Under the pieces are notes generated by a model. The model was not told where the DNA came from, did no database searches, and saw only the letters and a program-made list of their open reading frames with translations. 64,000 nucleotides of DNA from Dallia pectoralis (taxonomy: Eukaryota; Chordata; Actinopteri; Esociformes; Umbridae). This document shows, one piece after another, positions 37,370 through 49,631 of this stretch (its first letter is position 1; each line of letters starts with the position of its first letter). The stretch spans positions 8,291,846 to 8,355,845 of the forward strand of contig CM055742.1 in NCBI GenBank assembly GCA_029465975.1, written 5' to 3'. A program made the position numbers and the translations under genes.

Positions 37370-37474
37370 ATGGCGTCGGTATCTACAGGATTCCCTTTCA
37401 ACCTGCCGATTGCATCTCTGTTGGTGATCCTGTTACTATGTCTGCATTCGGGGGGAGGCCAGAAGAAAAAAGAG
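37370..37474 (+). CDS. tusc3: tusc3 exon 1 (OST3/OST6-type subunit, signal peptide)
   Basis: Encodes 35 residues beginning MASVSTGFPF and ending GGGQKKKE, then a donor GTAAAA (37475), phase 0. A hydrophobic core (ASLLVILLLCL, residues 15-25) forms an ER signal peptide with likely cleavage near the glycines. Human TUSC3 exon 1 ends with the same GGGQKKKE. TUSC3 (N33) is the thioredoxin-like subunit of STT3B-type oligosaccharyltransferase; it forms mixed disulfides with glycoprotein substrates to aid N-glycosylation and is also linked to magnesium transport. The ATG at 37370 has A at -3 and G at +4, a strong context, and is the only ATG giving a proper signal peptide. The N-terminus is shorter than in human, which has an extra Arg-rich stretch. 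The paralogue MAGT1 is less likely, given the exon 2 residues and the sgcz neighbour. Confidence 0.92.
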
Positions 37475-38617
37475 GTAAAAGCATTTTATTTGGCTAAACA
37501 TGTCTTTAAATGCATATGGAGATAATTGATCTGCGTGTGTCGGACCGAGGTGCATCAAGGGGACAGGCCATTAGCGCAGTCTCCAAGTGATGCTCGCCTG
37601 AATCGCATATAGCCAAAATAACGTTGTCGTTATTGCGACCGTGCTTAATCGTGACATGATTCTGTCGCGGCGGGTTATTATATTTTTTCTATATGCTTTT
37701 CATAATTACGTTGAAGCACGAAATTACACAAAAATCCCCGATTAAAAAAAGATGTGTATTCGTTTTGGAAAATGACGTAGTCTCTCGATAGCCACAGAGT
37801 GGTCATACATAGGCATGACAGCAGTACGTCATCATAACATTGCGATAAGGGTGGTTGATGTAAATTAGGCATTTCCCAACATCGCAGCTGACAGTCTTTT
37901 GTTAATGCTGTGTGAATTAATACAGTAATTCACGCATATTCTGAAACTAATTGGAGGTTTTGAAGCTGCGCTAAAATACATTGTTGAACACCACCATCAA
38001 CAAAACATCAGTTTGGTTATTTGTGTGTGTGAAACCATTGTGGGTAGTTCCCTATATGTTTGTCCTGTGCCTTTCTTTGTTTTCCAAAATCGATACTCTA
38101 ATGACAGTTGTGTCTATTACAAACCAGACTTGTTGTCATTGCTACCGAATTCAAGTGCAGATTGTAGAAACCCAGCTAGCCTGCATTATAAGATTATGGT
38201 TGTGAATAAGGCCAAGGTTATATCTATTTATTTGTTTTTGTGCTACAGCAGCCAATTGATCCTATTGTCTTCAGTAAAAGGCACTGAATATTTATTGGAA
38301 TATAGAAAACAAGCACTTATTATCTGCACTTTCGCCACCAGGTCATTCCATTTCAATTCAGCGAGCCATAACGCCCACTATCTAGGATTGTTCAAAAATC
38401 AATTCTTCATTTAGAAACGGCTTACGATTAGCATTCTTTTGGCCGCATTTGATATGTGAGAAGTTAAGCGTTATTTATTTCAAGTAAAATGTCAATGTTC
38501 TCTTTATCGGATTAACTATGTTTGCAGAGAGTGCCTGTTGTTTGTGAATCCAATTTGCCCCTATAGAAGCAGAAAGCTCTGATGGGGTGTGACCACAGAG
38601 AGAGTAAGTTTTATTGA
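37475..38617. other. Unique intronic sequence
   Basis: First kilobase of the intron. AT-rich; frames up to 133 codons have no recognisable domain. Confidence 0.5.
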
Positions 38618-38636
38618 GAGAGCGCCCCCTGTATTT
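38618..38636 (-). promoter_or_regulatory. CTCF-like site
   Basis: GAGAGCGCCCCCTGTATTT reads on the minus strand with the core AGGGGGCGCT, matching the central part of the CTCF consensus. It lies about 20 bp from the left edge of the 29-bp array. Motif match only. Confidence 0.4.
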
Positions 38637-38651
38637 CCCTCTGTTATTGTA

Positions 38652-39572
38652 TTTGTGCCCACGCTACGCCATTTATTGTATGTGTGCCCACGCTACGCCG
38701 TTTATTGTATGTGTGCCCACGCTACGCCATTTATTGTATGTGTGCCCACGCTACGCCGTTTATTGTATGTGTGCCCACGCTACGCCATTTATTGTATCTG
38801 TGCCCACGCTACGCCATTTATTGTATCTGTGCCCACGCTACGCCATTTATTGTATCTGTGCCCACGCTACGCCGTTTATTGTATGTGTGCCCACGCTACG
38901 CCATTTAATGTATGTGTGCGCGCGCTACGCCATTTATTGTATGTGTGCCCGGGCTACGCCATTTATTGTATGTGTGCCCATGCTGCACCATTTATTGTAT
39001 GTGTGCCCACGCTACACCATTTATTGTATATGTGCCCACGCTACACCATTTATTGTATGTGTGCCCACGCAACGCCATTTAGTGTATGTGTGCCCGCGCT
39101 ACACCATTTATTGTATGTGTGCCCGCGCTGCACCATTTATTGTATGTGTGCCCACGCTACACCATTTACTGTATGTGTGCCCGTGCTACACCATTTACTG
39201 TATGTGTGCCCGTGCTACACCATTTATTGTATGTGTGCCCGTGCTACACCATTTATTGTATGTGTGCCCGTGCTACACCATTTATTGTATGTGTGCCCGT
39301 GCTACACTATTTATTGTATGTGTGCCCGTGCTACACCGTTTATTGTATGTGTGCCCGTGCTACACCGTTTATTGTATGTGTGCCCGTGCTACACCGTTTA
39401 CTGTATGTGTGCCCGTGCTACACCATTTATTGTATGTGTGCCCGTGCTACACCATTTATTGTATGTGTGCCCGTGCTACACCATTTATTGTATGTGTGCC
39501 CGTGCTACACCATTTATTGTATGTGTGCCCGTGCTACACCATTTATTGTATGTGTGCCCACGCTACACCATT
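38652..39572. repeat. 29-bp minisatellite, about 32 copies, polar variants
   Basis: Unit CCCACGCTACGCCATTTATT plus GTATGTGTG. Left copies carry CACGCTACGCC; right copies carry CGTGCTACACC, with a mixed middle. It gives long spurious plus-strand frames (up to 337 codons of HLLYVCPRYA-type repeats) because no frame has a stop. Confidence 0.97.
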
Positions 39573-41519
39573 CAGGTCATCTGTATGATGCTGCTGTGTT
39601 AATGGTTGTTGTTGTTTCGTCTATTAGACTCTATAGCTTCCAGTACAAACTTCTCTGGGTTTGGTGTGTGGTGCAGATTGTGTTGTCTCATTACCCGACC
39701 TGACTACATTACTTTCTTCTGATATTTTTTTCTAATGAGACATTCGCTTTTGTTTCAAAAACAAGGTCGTTGCTAAGTGACTAAACTCTTCATGGAAAAC
39801 AACGACATTTCTAAGTGACCCCGTGGCAGTGTATGTCGCGCGTGAAGCCTCCTGGTCAGCTAGCAACACTGTCAAAGTGACGTCAAGTCCACAAAAGAGT
39901 GACTAAGACCACTGTGCCACGTTCGAGGACCCTGTGACGTTCAGCGTTGATTTCTTCCTACAGAAGTTATAAACCGCATGTTTTCCCAGCGTGTAGGTTT
40001 AGACGCACGATCACACAGCAACATCGCGTGACTCCAAGTTAACTTCAATTTGACGGGTATTAGTATACATCAATAGATGCAGATTAAGGCATTCCTGCCC
40101 CGTCATTCACTTTACAGTCACCAAAAGATCCCACCATGTCAAGCAAACAAATTGTCAGTCAGTGTATGAAATTGCACCATAATTTCCCGCCTCCACCGGC
40201 ACCAGGTAATTCATCCACATGAAAAAATTTGCATAGGAACCTGGTCACGGCCTCATGCACGTCAGAAAACCTGTTCCCTACTAATCAAATGCAACCACTT
40301 GACAGTTTGCTACACTTTTTAATTATTATTGGTAATTACAATTCGTGCTACGTTCAGCTCTCCGGAACTTTCTTCGAATTTCACTATGTTCTCTACTGAA
40401 GGCTATTTGACGTTGCAGAGGTCAGGATTTTGTATATATATTTTTTTTTAACTCTGAGGGTGTTGTGGTGCTTATGGAAACGGACTCTGCGAACTCTCCC
40501 GGAGGGATAAAATAAAGCTGCGTGCTACAGAGTGATAAAAAAGCAATGTTTTCATTTTCAATGTATGGTACCACCAACCATAGTTAAGCATGTATCCCTT
40601 AATATATTTTCCTGGGCACGTGCAGTGTTCCATTGACACATTGGCTCGGTGACTTTACATTGGCACACATCTCTTCTACAGTGTTGTTGCTTCTGCAACG
40701 GCTGTATGTCTCTCCCTATGCTTATTTTCCTCTGCTGCGTTAATGGCGACTCTCAGGGAGACAACTGCGGACATGCTAACGTGCTAGCTGCGCGTCGGGG
40801 ACAGGGGAAGAGAAACGGTGCCCAGTCGGCCCAGGTGTACGATCTCTCTCCGACCTCCCCCGGGCGGAAACTCAGGCGGCGGATGATCTTATTGAGACGA
40901 AATGTGGTAAAGCGGCGAAGCAGCAACTCTGCATTCCGCCGGCTCGTCCCGGCATCCCAACAGCCCACTCTCTAAATCGCCTCGGCGATTGTCAGCGCGA
41001 GACCTCGGAGCGCTGAGGAACGCAGTATTTTCTGAGGCACCGTCTCCAAAGCCTTTAATATATCTGTCGAATCCCAGGTTTCACTTATCCCTGGAGTGTC
41101 GTGGATGAGGGGGTGGGGGGACCAAAGGATAGAAATAGTCACCTAATGGATATTTATGTCTATTCGATGGTCTGTCGTTAATCACCAAATATAAATATGA
41201 CTCCTTTTTTCATTTTGTGCCTGACTAATAGAAAGCTGACTGAAAGGAACCGGTAAGCATATCTGGCTCCCCGGGACTAGCTGGGAATCAGGATAAAGCA
41301 GCACCAGCAACTGTGCCTTTCGCTTGGTTTTGTTGTTGTTGTGACCTCACAGTTCTTGTTATGGGCCCTTACAGTCGTGTAGGGTTGCACCAAGGTTCCA
41401 GTTGTTTGTCCCAAGTCCCAAACTAAACTGTGTAGGCGTATCTAGGTCCTGATGGCTGCTTAGTTTAAGTGTTTCTGTTCTGAGTTAAAACAAATATGTA
41501 CTGAGGTAAATTTATTGGG
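39573..41519. other. Unique intronic sequence
   Basis: Contains a CRE palindrome TGACGTCA at 39878-39885 and a CpG-richer patch at 40740-41000. No exon recognised. Confidence 0.5.
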
Positions 41520-41527
41520 TTTTAGAT

Positions 41528-42486
41528 TAGGGCTGGGATAAATATTTTTTAAACGATTAATCTAGCGATTATTTTTTCGATGCATCGATTAATCTAACGA
41601 TTAATTTTTCGGCCCGATTTCGATTATCGATTATCTCCCCATTAATTGACTAATAGCAATTTATACATGTTGATTTACATATCTGAATGAAAAAAACATG
41701 AATTCCTTAACATTGCAATATATGTTTATTGCTCTTAATGTTAATGTTAGCTAATAAAATACAGCTGTTCATTGTTTGTTTGTGTTAGTTCACAGTGCAT
41801 TAACTAATGTTAACAAATACAACTTTTAAATGTAATACTGTTGAAATGAGTGAGGAGTCCACGAATCCAAGCCAGACGTGTTTATTATATAAACCTCTGT
41901 TGATTACATTCAACTTGCACGGCAACGAGCTACTAAGAACCTCTACTCCCGAGGTGGGTTTTTTCTAATGAACACCGGGGAGAACCAATGCGCATGCGCA
42001 CTTCCCCAGTACGGCGACTTATGGTGTCCATACAGTACGCAAACACGATCATTCACCAGAATGATCTACAAATACTGTATTAGTACATGTTGAAATTAAT
42101 ATGAACTAAGATTAATAAATGCTGTAGAAGTATTGTTCATTCTTAGTTCATGTTATGCCCATTGATTAAATATCAACTAGTAGGCTAATCAAATCCTATG
42201 TGTGTAACATAAACGTCACAATCAATGAAGACATAAAGTTACAACCGTTTGTTGATTTAGGTTGCTTGTCATTTCACACCTTGAATACACGACTATATTA
42301 CATATAGTAATTAATTACACAGAAAACATACACTGTCGCCTTAAACTTTAAGTGTCGACAACGTATTATAGCCTACTCCAACATCGAGTGCAAAGTTTGG
42401 GTCTGACGAATCGACGCGCATATTTTGCGTCAACGTATTTTTCGCGTCGACGTAATCGATGACGTTGACGCGTTGTCCCAGCCCTA
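41528..42486. mobile_element. Non-autonomous hAT-type DNA transposon, 959 bp
   Basis: Ends are perfect inverted repeats: TAGGGCTGGGA at the left and TCCCAGCCCTA at the right. Both sides are flanked by the identical 8-bp target duplication TTTTAGAT (41520-41527 and 42487-42494). An 8-bp duplication and TAGGG…CCCTA ends are hallmarks of the hAT superfamily. The sub-terminal regions are rich in CGATTAATC- and CGTCGACG-like motifs. There is no transposase frame, so it depends on a partner elsewhere. Confidence 0.9.
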
Positions 42487-42530
42487 TTTTAGATACTGTT
42501 ATCAAGCATAGGCTTATATTGATTATTGAT

Positions 42531-43712
42531 TTAGAGAGACAGAGAACTACCTATTATACAGATCCTGTATTCAAGAAGGCCTAGAACTACCCATTACACA
42601 GATCCTGTATATAAGAAGGCCTAGAAGTATCCATTATACAGATCTTGTATTTGAGAAGGCCTAGAACTACCCATTATACAGATAATGTATATAAGAAAGC
42701 CTAGAACTACCCATTATACAGATACTGTATATAAGAAAGCCTAGAACTACCCATTATACAGATACTGTATATGAGAAGGCCTAGAACTACCCATTATACA
42801 GATCCTGTATTTGAGAAGGCCTAGAACTACCCATTATACAGATCCTGTATTTGAGAAGGCCTAGAACTACCCATTATACAGATCCTGTATTTGAGAAGGC
42901 CTAGAACTACCCATTATACAGATCCTGTATTTGAGAAGGCCTAGAACTACCCATTATACAGATCCTGTATTTGAGAAGGCCTAGAACTACCCATTATACA
43001 GATCCTGTATTTGAGAAGGCCTAGAACTACCCATTATACAGATCCTGTATTTGAGAAGGCCTAGAACTACCCATTATACAGATCCTGTATTTGAGAAGGC
43101 CTAGAACTACCCATTATACAGATCCTGTATTTGAGAAGGCCTAGAACTACCCATTATACAGATCCTGTATTTGAGAAGGCCTAGAACTACCCATTATACA
43201 GATCCTGTATTTGAGAAGGCCTAGAACTACCCATTATACAGATCCTGTATTTGAGAAGGCCTAGAACTACCCATTATACAGATCCTGTATTTGAGAAGGC
43301 CTAGAACTACCCATTATACAGATCCTGTATTTGAGAAGGCCTAGAACTACCCATTATACAGATCCTGTATTTGAGAAGGCCTAGAACTACCCATTATACA
43401 GATCCTGTATTTGAGAAGGCCTAGAACTACCCATTATACAGATCCTGTATTTGAGAAGGCCTAGAACTACCCATTATACAGATCCTGTATTTGAGAAGGC
43501 CTAGAACTACCCATTATACAGATCCTGTATTTGAGAAGGCCTAGAACTGCCCATTATACAGATCCTGTATTTGAGAAGGCCTAGAACTGCCCATTATACA
43601 GATCCTGTATTTGAGAAGGCCTAGAACAGCCCATTATACAGATCCTGTATTTGAGAAGGCCTAGAACTACCCATTATACAGATCCTGTATTTGAGAAGGC
43701 CTAGAACTACCC
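42531..43712. repeat. 40-bp minisatellite, about 29 copies, highly homogeneous
   Basis: Unit CTAGAACTACCCATTATACA plus GATCCTGTATTTGAGAAGGC. About 19 successive units (roughly 42781-43547) look identical. The first units (TTCAAG, ATAAG, GATAATG, GATACTG variants) and the last few (ACTGCCC, ACAGCCC) differ. It begins about 45 bp from the right end of the hAT element. Confidence 0.98.
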
Positions 43713-45849
43713 ACACAGCGTCGGACCAGTGACCACACCGTGTCTGTGTATCATCTGACCGCGCTGCCTGCTGAATGTTCCGCAGACTCTGTAGTAGAAC
43801 GTGTGTGGTTGTGCTCTGATTTGAGATTGAGTTTTGACGCAGGCCGCCATCTTCCACCCGTCTCATTTCTTTCCCTCACCCTCTTCTCCCGATTTGCTTC
43901 TTCTTCTCTCCACCCCGTTTTTCGTCTCAGCGTGTCTTGGTCTTCAGACTGAGGTAACATGCAGGGGCTGGTCCCAGATTTGGTGTCGTAACGAGACGCC
44001 AGGCGACACTCTTTACGGTCATCTTTTGGCATCGCGTCTGCGCTCAGAGGCGTTGGTGTTGTGGAACGAGGTGAGGGCAGCAGTGGAGTCGACGCTTGGG
44101 CCTTGACTGGTACCCCCCCATCCCCCCAGCCATCGTTCCAGTTGGAATTGAGCTGTTGTAATTCTGGCGCGTTAGGTTATTTCTCTTTTCTACTCTTTGT
44201 ATTTCTCTCCTGGTTTCACTCCCCTCCCTCTTCCTCACCCTCTTTCTCTCAGCATAATCAATTAGAGATGATGGCCTAATGGAAAACCAACCTGGTGAAG
44301 AAAGGCAATGCATTCCATTATTCCCACAGTGAAGTGGCAATCCCTGACTAGACTGTGAAAATCGCCGGGGCCCCGGTCGGTGTCGCCGGGTTCGCATTAG
44401 CCAACGCTAACTTGTCTCGGTGGCCATGTTCACGGCCCGGGCCTGAGACGAGGGATCATTTGTGTTGTGCCCGAGAAGCATTGAGAAAGTGATTCGCCGT
44501 GCCAGCCAGTCAACAACAGCCCCGAGTCGCGGGCAACGGGTGGACGGGGGGTGGTTCTGTGATATATCAACATTAGGGAACGTGTCCCATTGCTGTGGCA
44601 TCGGTGCTCGAAGGAGACAGCTTCTAAATAGTGGATGGTAGGACGGGCGGACACACACACTCTATATCCAGCGTTTGTTGTTGTGGTGTCTTCCATTAAC
44701 TACCGGGGTTGTGAATAATTGATAACAACGTTCTCCTGACGGATGCGTTGTGCGCCCCAGTCACCCCGCCCCCTTCTCTTTTTTTGTGACATTTTACAAC
44801 TAATTTCCTCTGCAGTTATTCTGAATCGAGGGGAGTGCCGTCTCTGGACTCTCGATGGCATGCGACTTGACATTCTTGAGAGTGAGAGCCCGTTCTCCGG
44901 TCCATTAATCAGAGACTAATCACTCCCCCCCCTTTCGAAATCCCAAAGATGAAGCCCTGAAGCGATTTAAATGAAACGTCTGCCGGTTTCTGCTTAGTCC
45001 TGAGCTGTGTGCGTTGCTAGAAGAGGTGCCTGGATTGTCTTGGTACTCTGTGAGGATTTAACAATTATTTGACAACCTGTGTGTGTATATATCACACAGA
45101 ACACCGTTCAGGGGTGTACGCGTTTTGGTTCGCTGAGACCCGGATTGAGGCTCTTTCTGTGCTAAAAGTATTTTTCCCGAGTGATTCTCCGTCGACGCTT
45201 TCCATGCCTTCTTATCTGGGCGTGGGGAAGTGGCCTTATTATCCAGCCTGACGGTCTGCATGATTAAACTCTGAATGTCCACCTATTATTTCGGCTCCAC
45301 TGGCAGCTGACGGCATTTACATTCCATGTATGTCCTGTCGCTTCTGACAAAGATTATGAGGATCTTAAAAGCCCCCCCGCTGTCAAAACTCCATCTCCAT
45401 TTCCACCTCCCTTCATCCTCCAACACCTGTCCTCCGATCTACTAATCCCCCACTTTTATCCCCTGCTTTCTAACACCGGCCCATCCATCCATCCATCTCC
45501 AACTTCCCAACAACTCCAATCGCCACCTGCTGCAGCAACATCTTCGATCGCTGGTTGTCTGTTCGTTGCCAACGACGGGACGTCATCACTCCCACTGGGT
45601 ATAAGACGATCCCCTTTCCCGCCCGGCGGATAGAGAGAGAGAGACGCAGGGCGCTTCCCCCCCGCAGATGAAATGCTGTCGGTCGAGCCGGATAAGGCGT
45701 GACGTCTTATCTGCCCGGCACCAGAAGCATGCCGGGAAGAGTTTCAGCGAGCCTTCAACGCAACCAGAGACACATCGTAGTGGAAAGAAACACCCCATCT
45801 GACCAGCGTCCTTTCATTTGCACTCTCCTTTCTCTGCTTCACAGCCCAC

Positions 45850-45920
45850 GAGGAAGGGCGAAGGGCGCAGGGGCGAAGGGGCGAAGGGGCGAGGGGCGGA
45901 GGGTGCAGGGGCGGAGGGCG
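45850..45920 (+). repeat. G-rich short tandem repeat
   Basis: Seven- to nine-base GGGGCGAA/GGGCGCAG units, about eight copies. Confidence 0.85.
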
Positions 45921-45964
45921 CAGTAGATTAGAGCAGGAAGTGGTGGTCTGGCTGCCCAGTGCTC

Positions 45965-46290
45965 TTTGTGTCTCTTCTCCTGCCTCCTCTTGCTCTCCCT
46001 TTTGTCTCCTTCCTTTAATCTTCTGTCTGCCTCCTCTTGCTATCCTATCATTGATATCCTTTCTGTGTCCTTTCTTGTGTCCCCGTCATTTAGTCTTTCG
46101 TCGGCCTCCTCTTGCTCTCCTTTTTCTGTTCTCCCTGTACTTTGTCCCTGGTCATCACTCTCTCTCTCCTGTCACTTCTCCTTTTGCCTTCGTCATCTTT
46201 CTCTCCTTCATCAGCACTCTCTCATCACTACTCTTGCTCTCCTCTCTTTTCTCTCTTCATCCTGCTCTCTCTCTCTCCTTCCTCATCTCT
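45965..46290. repeat. Polypyrimidine low-complexity block
   Basis: CT-rich with at least three copies of TGCCTCCTCTTGCT-like sequence (about 45981, 46029, 46103). It yields Leu/Ser-rich spurious frames. Confidence 0.75.
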
Positions 46291-49200
46291 TAATGCCACT
46301 CATATTGAAGGCACTAGAGGAGGCAGAGGCCATGGATAAAATAGGGCCGTAAACTGTTGTTATTGGTTTTAGCTCTGGCTATGCTACAGCTGAAGCAGTC
46401 ATTAAAAGACAGCACCCTGTGACCCCTTTGGCTGGCTGCTGGCCAGCGGCTGACTGTCCTTATACCTGGAGCAGTCAGCCAGCCAGTCCTAAAGATTTGA
46501 CATCACAAGGACATGTATCTAGCATTAACCCCAAACAGAGAGGCAGGCGTGTGGGGGGAGAAAGAGAGGGACGTTTTTTCTCTGAACATCAATGCATTGT
46601 TTCGAAAGGAAGTATTCACTATTTACAGCCATCAATAATTACAATTATTAGTAAATATATATTGAATAAAATAGTAACTGGCTTTATTAAGTAATCACTT
46701 TGCGTCTGTGGAAACGGAGATATTGGGTCACAAAAAAGCATTTGGGGGGTCTCTCAGAGAAAGGAAAAAAAATAAATTGTATGTGTTTTTCACATTTAAA
46801 ATGATTTAATTCATTCATGCAATCCTTTTTGTTTGGCTTGAAAAGAGAAGCGTTAATAACCAAACGGCAAAAATATTCGTTGGCACTCTTCAGGTGATGA
46901 AAGTATATATAATTCCGCTGGCTGTTTCCTAGGCTTTCGGATTCTTTTGTAAGCGGCCATCTGAGAAGAATAAATCACCATTTGTATGCCTGATTCTAAA
47001 CAAGGGCGATGATGGAACCGGCGAGCGTGACAAGAGGTCACGGTTGAGTGGTACCTGAGCAAAATCGGAGTGGGGCAGATGGTTGCCCCTTGAACATGTT
47101 GGTAAACCACTCCACACTCAAAGCAAAACGATAATCTTTCCAGTCCACTCCAGCTTCACTGCATTCGTTCGTACTCGGACTCAGGCCTGCTGGTTTTATG
47201 AGGCATTGATTCTCCCGTTTGAGTCATGGATGTTAGCGTTAAGAAGTTCACGACCAACGCTATGATTTTTCAGTTTTATATGAATTGTTCCGTTTGATAC
47301 AAGGTCGTATGGGTTTTTTGTTGGTCCAATGGCCGTGCTTTACCACTGGTCTTATGTGTGAATTGTGTGTTGAAATGACCAAAGATTGACATGAGAAGTT
47401 TGTAGACCAGAAATAAACTTTTTAATTAATTCAGGAATCAGTATGAGGTTTGTTCGCCAAGTCAGGTTTGTTCGCCAAACATCATTGAACACGCATTTTC
47501 AAACCTACACAGGTAACGCGGGAAGCAACCTTCACAATGAAATGATGTTCAACAAGTTTTCCACCTTCTGCATAGTTGAATGGACCGACAAGGCTGGCCA
47601 ACAAAAGATCACATGTCAAGCAAACATCTTCCCCCACATGTTACCATAGGGCTGTAAACCCGCAAACCTTGTTGAATGCACACATTCTCAAAATTGCTTC
47701 TTGACTTGACTATGAGTTTTCGAAAACTTTTGGGCTATAAACCTTTCGTTCGTGCTAATTCGTTTGCGTGCTGTCATGTTAGGTGCTTTGATTAATGCAT
47801 TTTTAATGTTGACTATATGAGATCGCTATGATGAATGCATTTTTGTTCAAAGAAGGCTGCTACATTTTCAGACGCAGTGTTTTGCCAAATGCCATGGTTC
47901 TGTGTCTTGAGAACCCTGTTAAAAAACAACAACATTGTTCCCTGGAACGGCTTGTACGCCTTTGACAAAAAAAACTGTAATAATCTTCTGCCTGCCTGCC
48001 ATTCTACGATGTCCCGGGAGTGACAGGCATTTTTATGCGACCCACACAAAGGCATATGCAAATCGGAACATGATAAATTAAAGTTTGCATAAATGCTTGG
48101 TTCAAGAGAAATGCTAAATGCCACTTCGGCGGATTGGGCTACACCCACTGAATGGGTGAAAACGCAGGTAACTGTCGAATGACTTTCCGAAAAGTAATCG
48201 GTGACATTTTCCCCCTGGCACAATTGTGACCGAGTCAAACACGCCTGGACAACTCCGGACCTAATTGATGTGCTGTGTTTCAAACAGTTCCTTATTCCTT
48301 ATTTTTTGGAAGGCTGGTTGGGGGGGTGGGCGGTTGGCCTCCAATAGGAATCGGGAGGTCTGAAGGTTTATCTAAATGTTAAAACAAATCACGTTGTAAC
48401 CAAGTGAGGGTGATCGCGTTCTCCGATATCTCATAACTCATCAGTCGGTCTTTATCTCCACTCAACTGACGTTCAACCTCAACTGAATGTTGGCCGATGT
48501 TCAGAGACTGCGATGCATACGCCCGGCAACTGCTGAGTGCCTTAGGCCTGGCGTTTCCCTAATTCTCCCCAAACGGCCAATACCGAACTCATTTCTCACG
48601 TCTTCTATATTCTAAAGTGCAATTGCATTTCTGTTCTCATCGTCTTGACTTAGACTGTTGCTGTTCCCGGGTGTTTTATTACCGTGTCCTGATTTGACTT
48701 GCTATGTATTTTATACTCTTGACTGAATCACAGCCACATATTCACACTCTAATTGGCTATAATAAACCTGCTACCGACAGCAACTTCTTCTTTGTTTTGG
48801 CTGGAGGGGGTTTCAGTCCGGGCCCTTATTTTGGACTTATACTGATGACATATATGCTCTAGTGAAATACCGGAGCTGCGAAGTCCCTAAGGGCAATGCT
48901 TTACTATGCCTGGTAGGATGTATGTTAATTTTCTTTTAGGAGATGCAGATTGTATTGGTAAACGCATGCTTGCATTTATCTGCGGATGTTCTATAACCGT
49001 CCATTTCTTTTGTCCGTGCTATTTTGTTGTAGCTTTGCTTGAGTCATTGTCCTGTTGCAGGATCCATGTTCGGTTCAGCTTTTTGACAGACGGCCTCACG
49101 TTCTCCGATACCGCCCACCGACACCTTCACAGTCAGTATCTTCTATTCAAAGGCGCATTGTCAAGTTTTGGCCAAACGTGTTCTGGCATTAAAGCCAAAA

Positions 49201-49631
49201 AACGTCACCTTTGACGTAACTGTCCAGAGCACTTTGTTCCAATAGTCTGGGTTTTTCTTCCAGGGGAAGCTTGCAGATGGCAAGCTGGCGACTTGATAAT
49301 CTTCCTTCCAGAATTTTGTAGGCCATGTATGTGCGTTCGCCCTCTGACAGTTGACATACACTGTGACATTGGTTGTCACTAAAGAGGCTTGTAGATTCAT
49401 TGATGTTATTATATGCGATTCTTTAAAAAATGCAAGACAGAACCAGACCCGTTTCAAGTATTTATGGAAGAACCTCACCGATTTGCTGCACCTGAATTGA
49501 ATTTCTGTGATGTTTAAGGTGCAGATTTTCAAAACATTTTAGCATTTGTGTTTGTATAAAATTAGTTTTGTGTCATTTGTCAAATTGGTTACTTTTACTA
49601 TTGAATGTGATTGGACATTAGCTGAAATATA

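Larger units (their letters stand above)
43713..49631. other. Intronic sequence, mostly unique
   Basis: Low-complexity parts: G-rich GGGGCGAAGGGGCGA units at about 45850-45920 and a CT-rich block with TGCCTCCTCTTGCTCTCC copies at about 45965-46290. 47930-48130 has features of a conserved non-coding element (octamer ATGCAAAT at 48055-48062). No exon recognised. Confidence 0.45.

Noticed and set aside
38589..39602. 337-codon plus-strand frame rich in Cys/Tyr/His (HLLYVCPRYA repeats)
   Set aside because: It is read-through of the 29-bp array. The unit has no stop in any frame, so the frame is open by chance.
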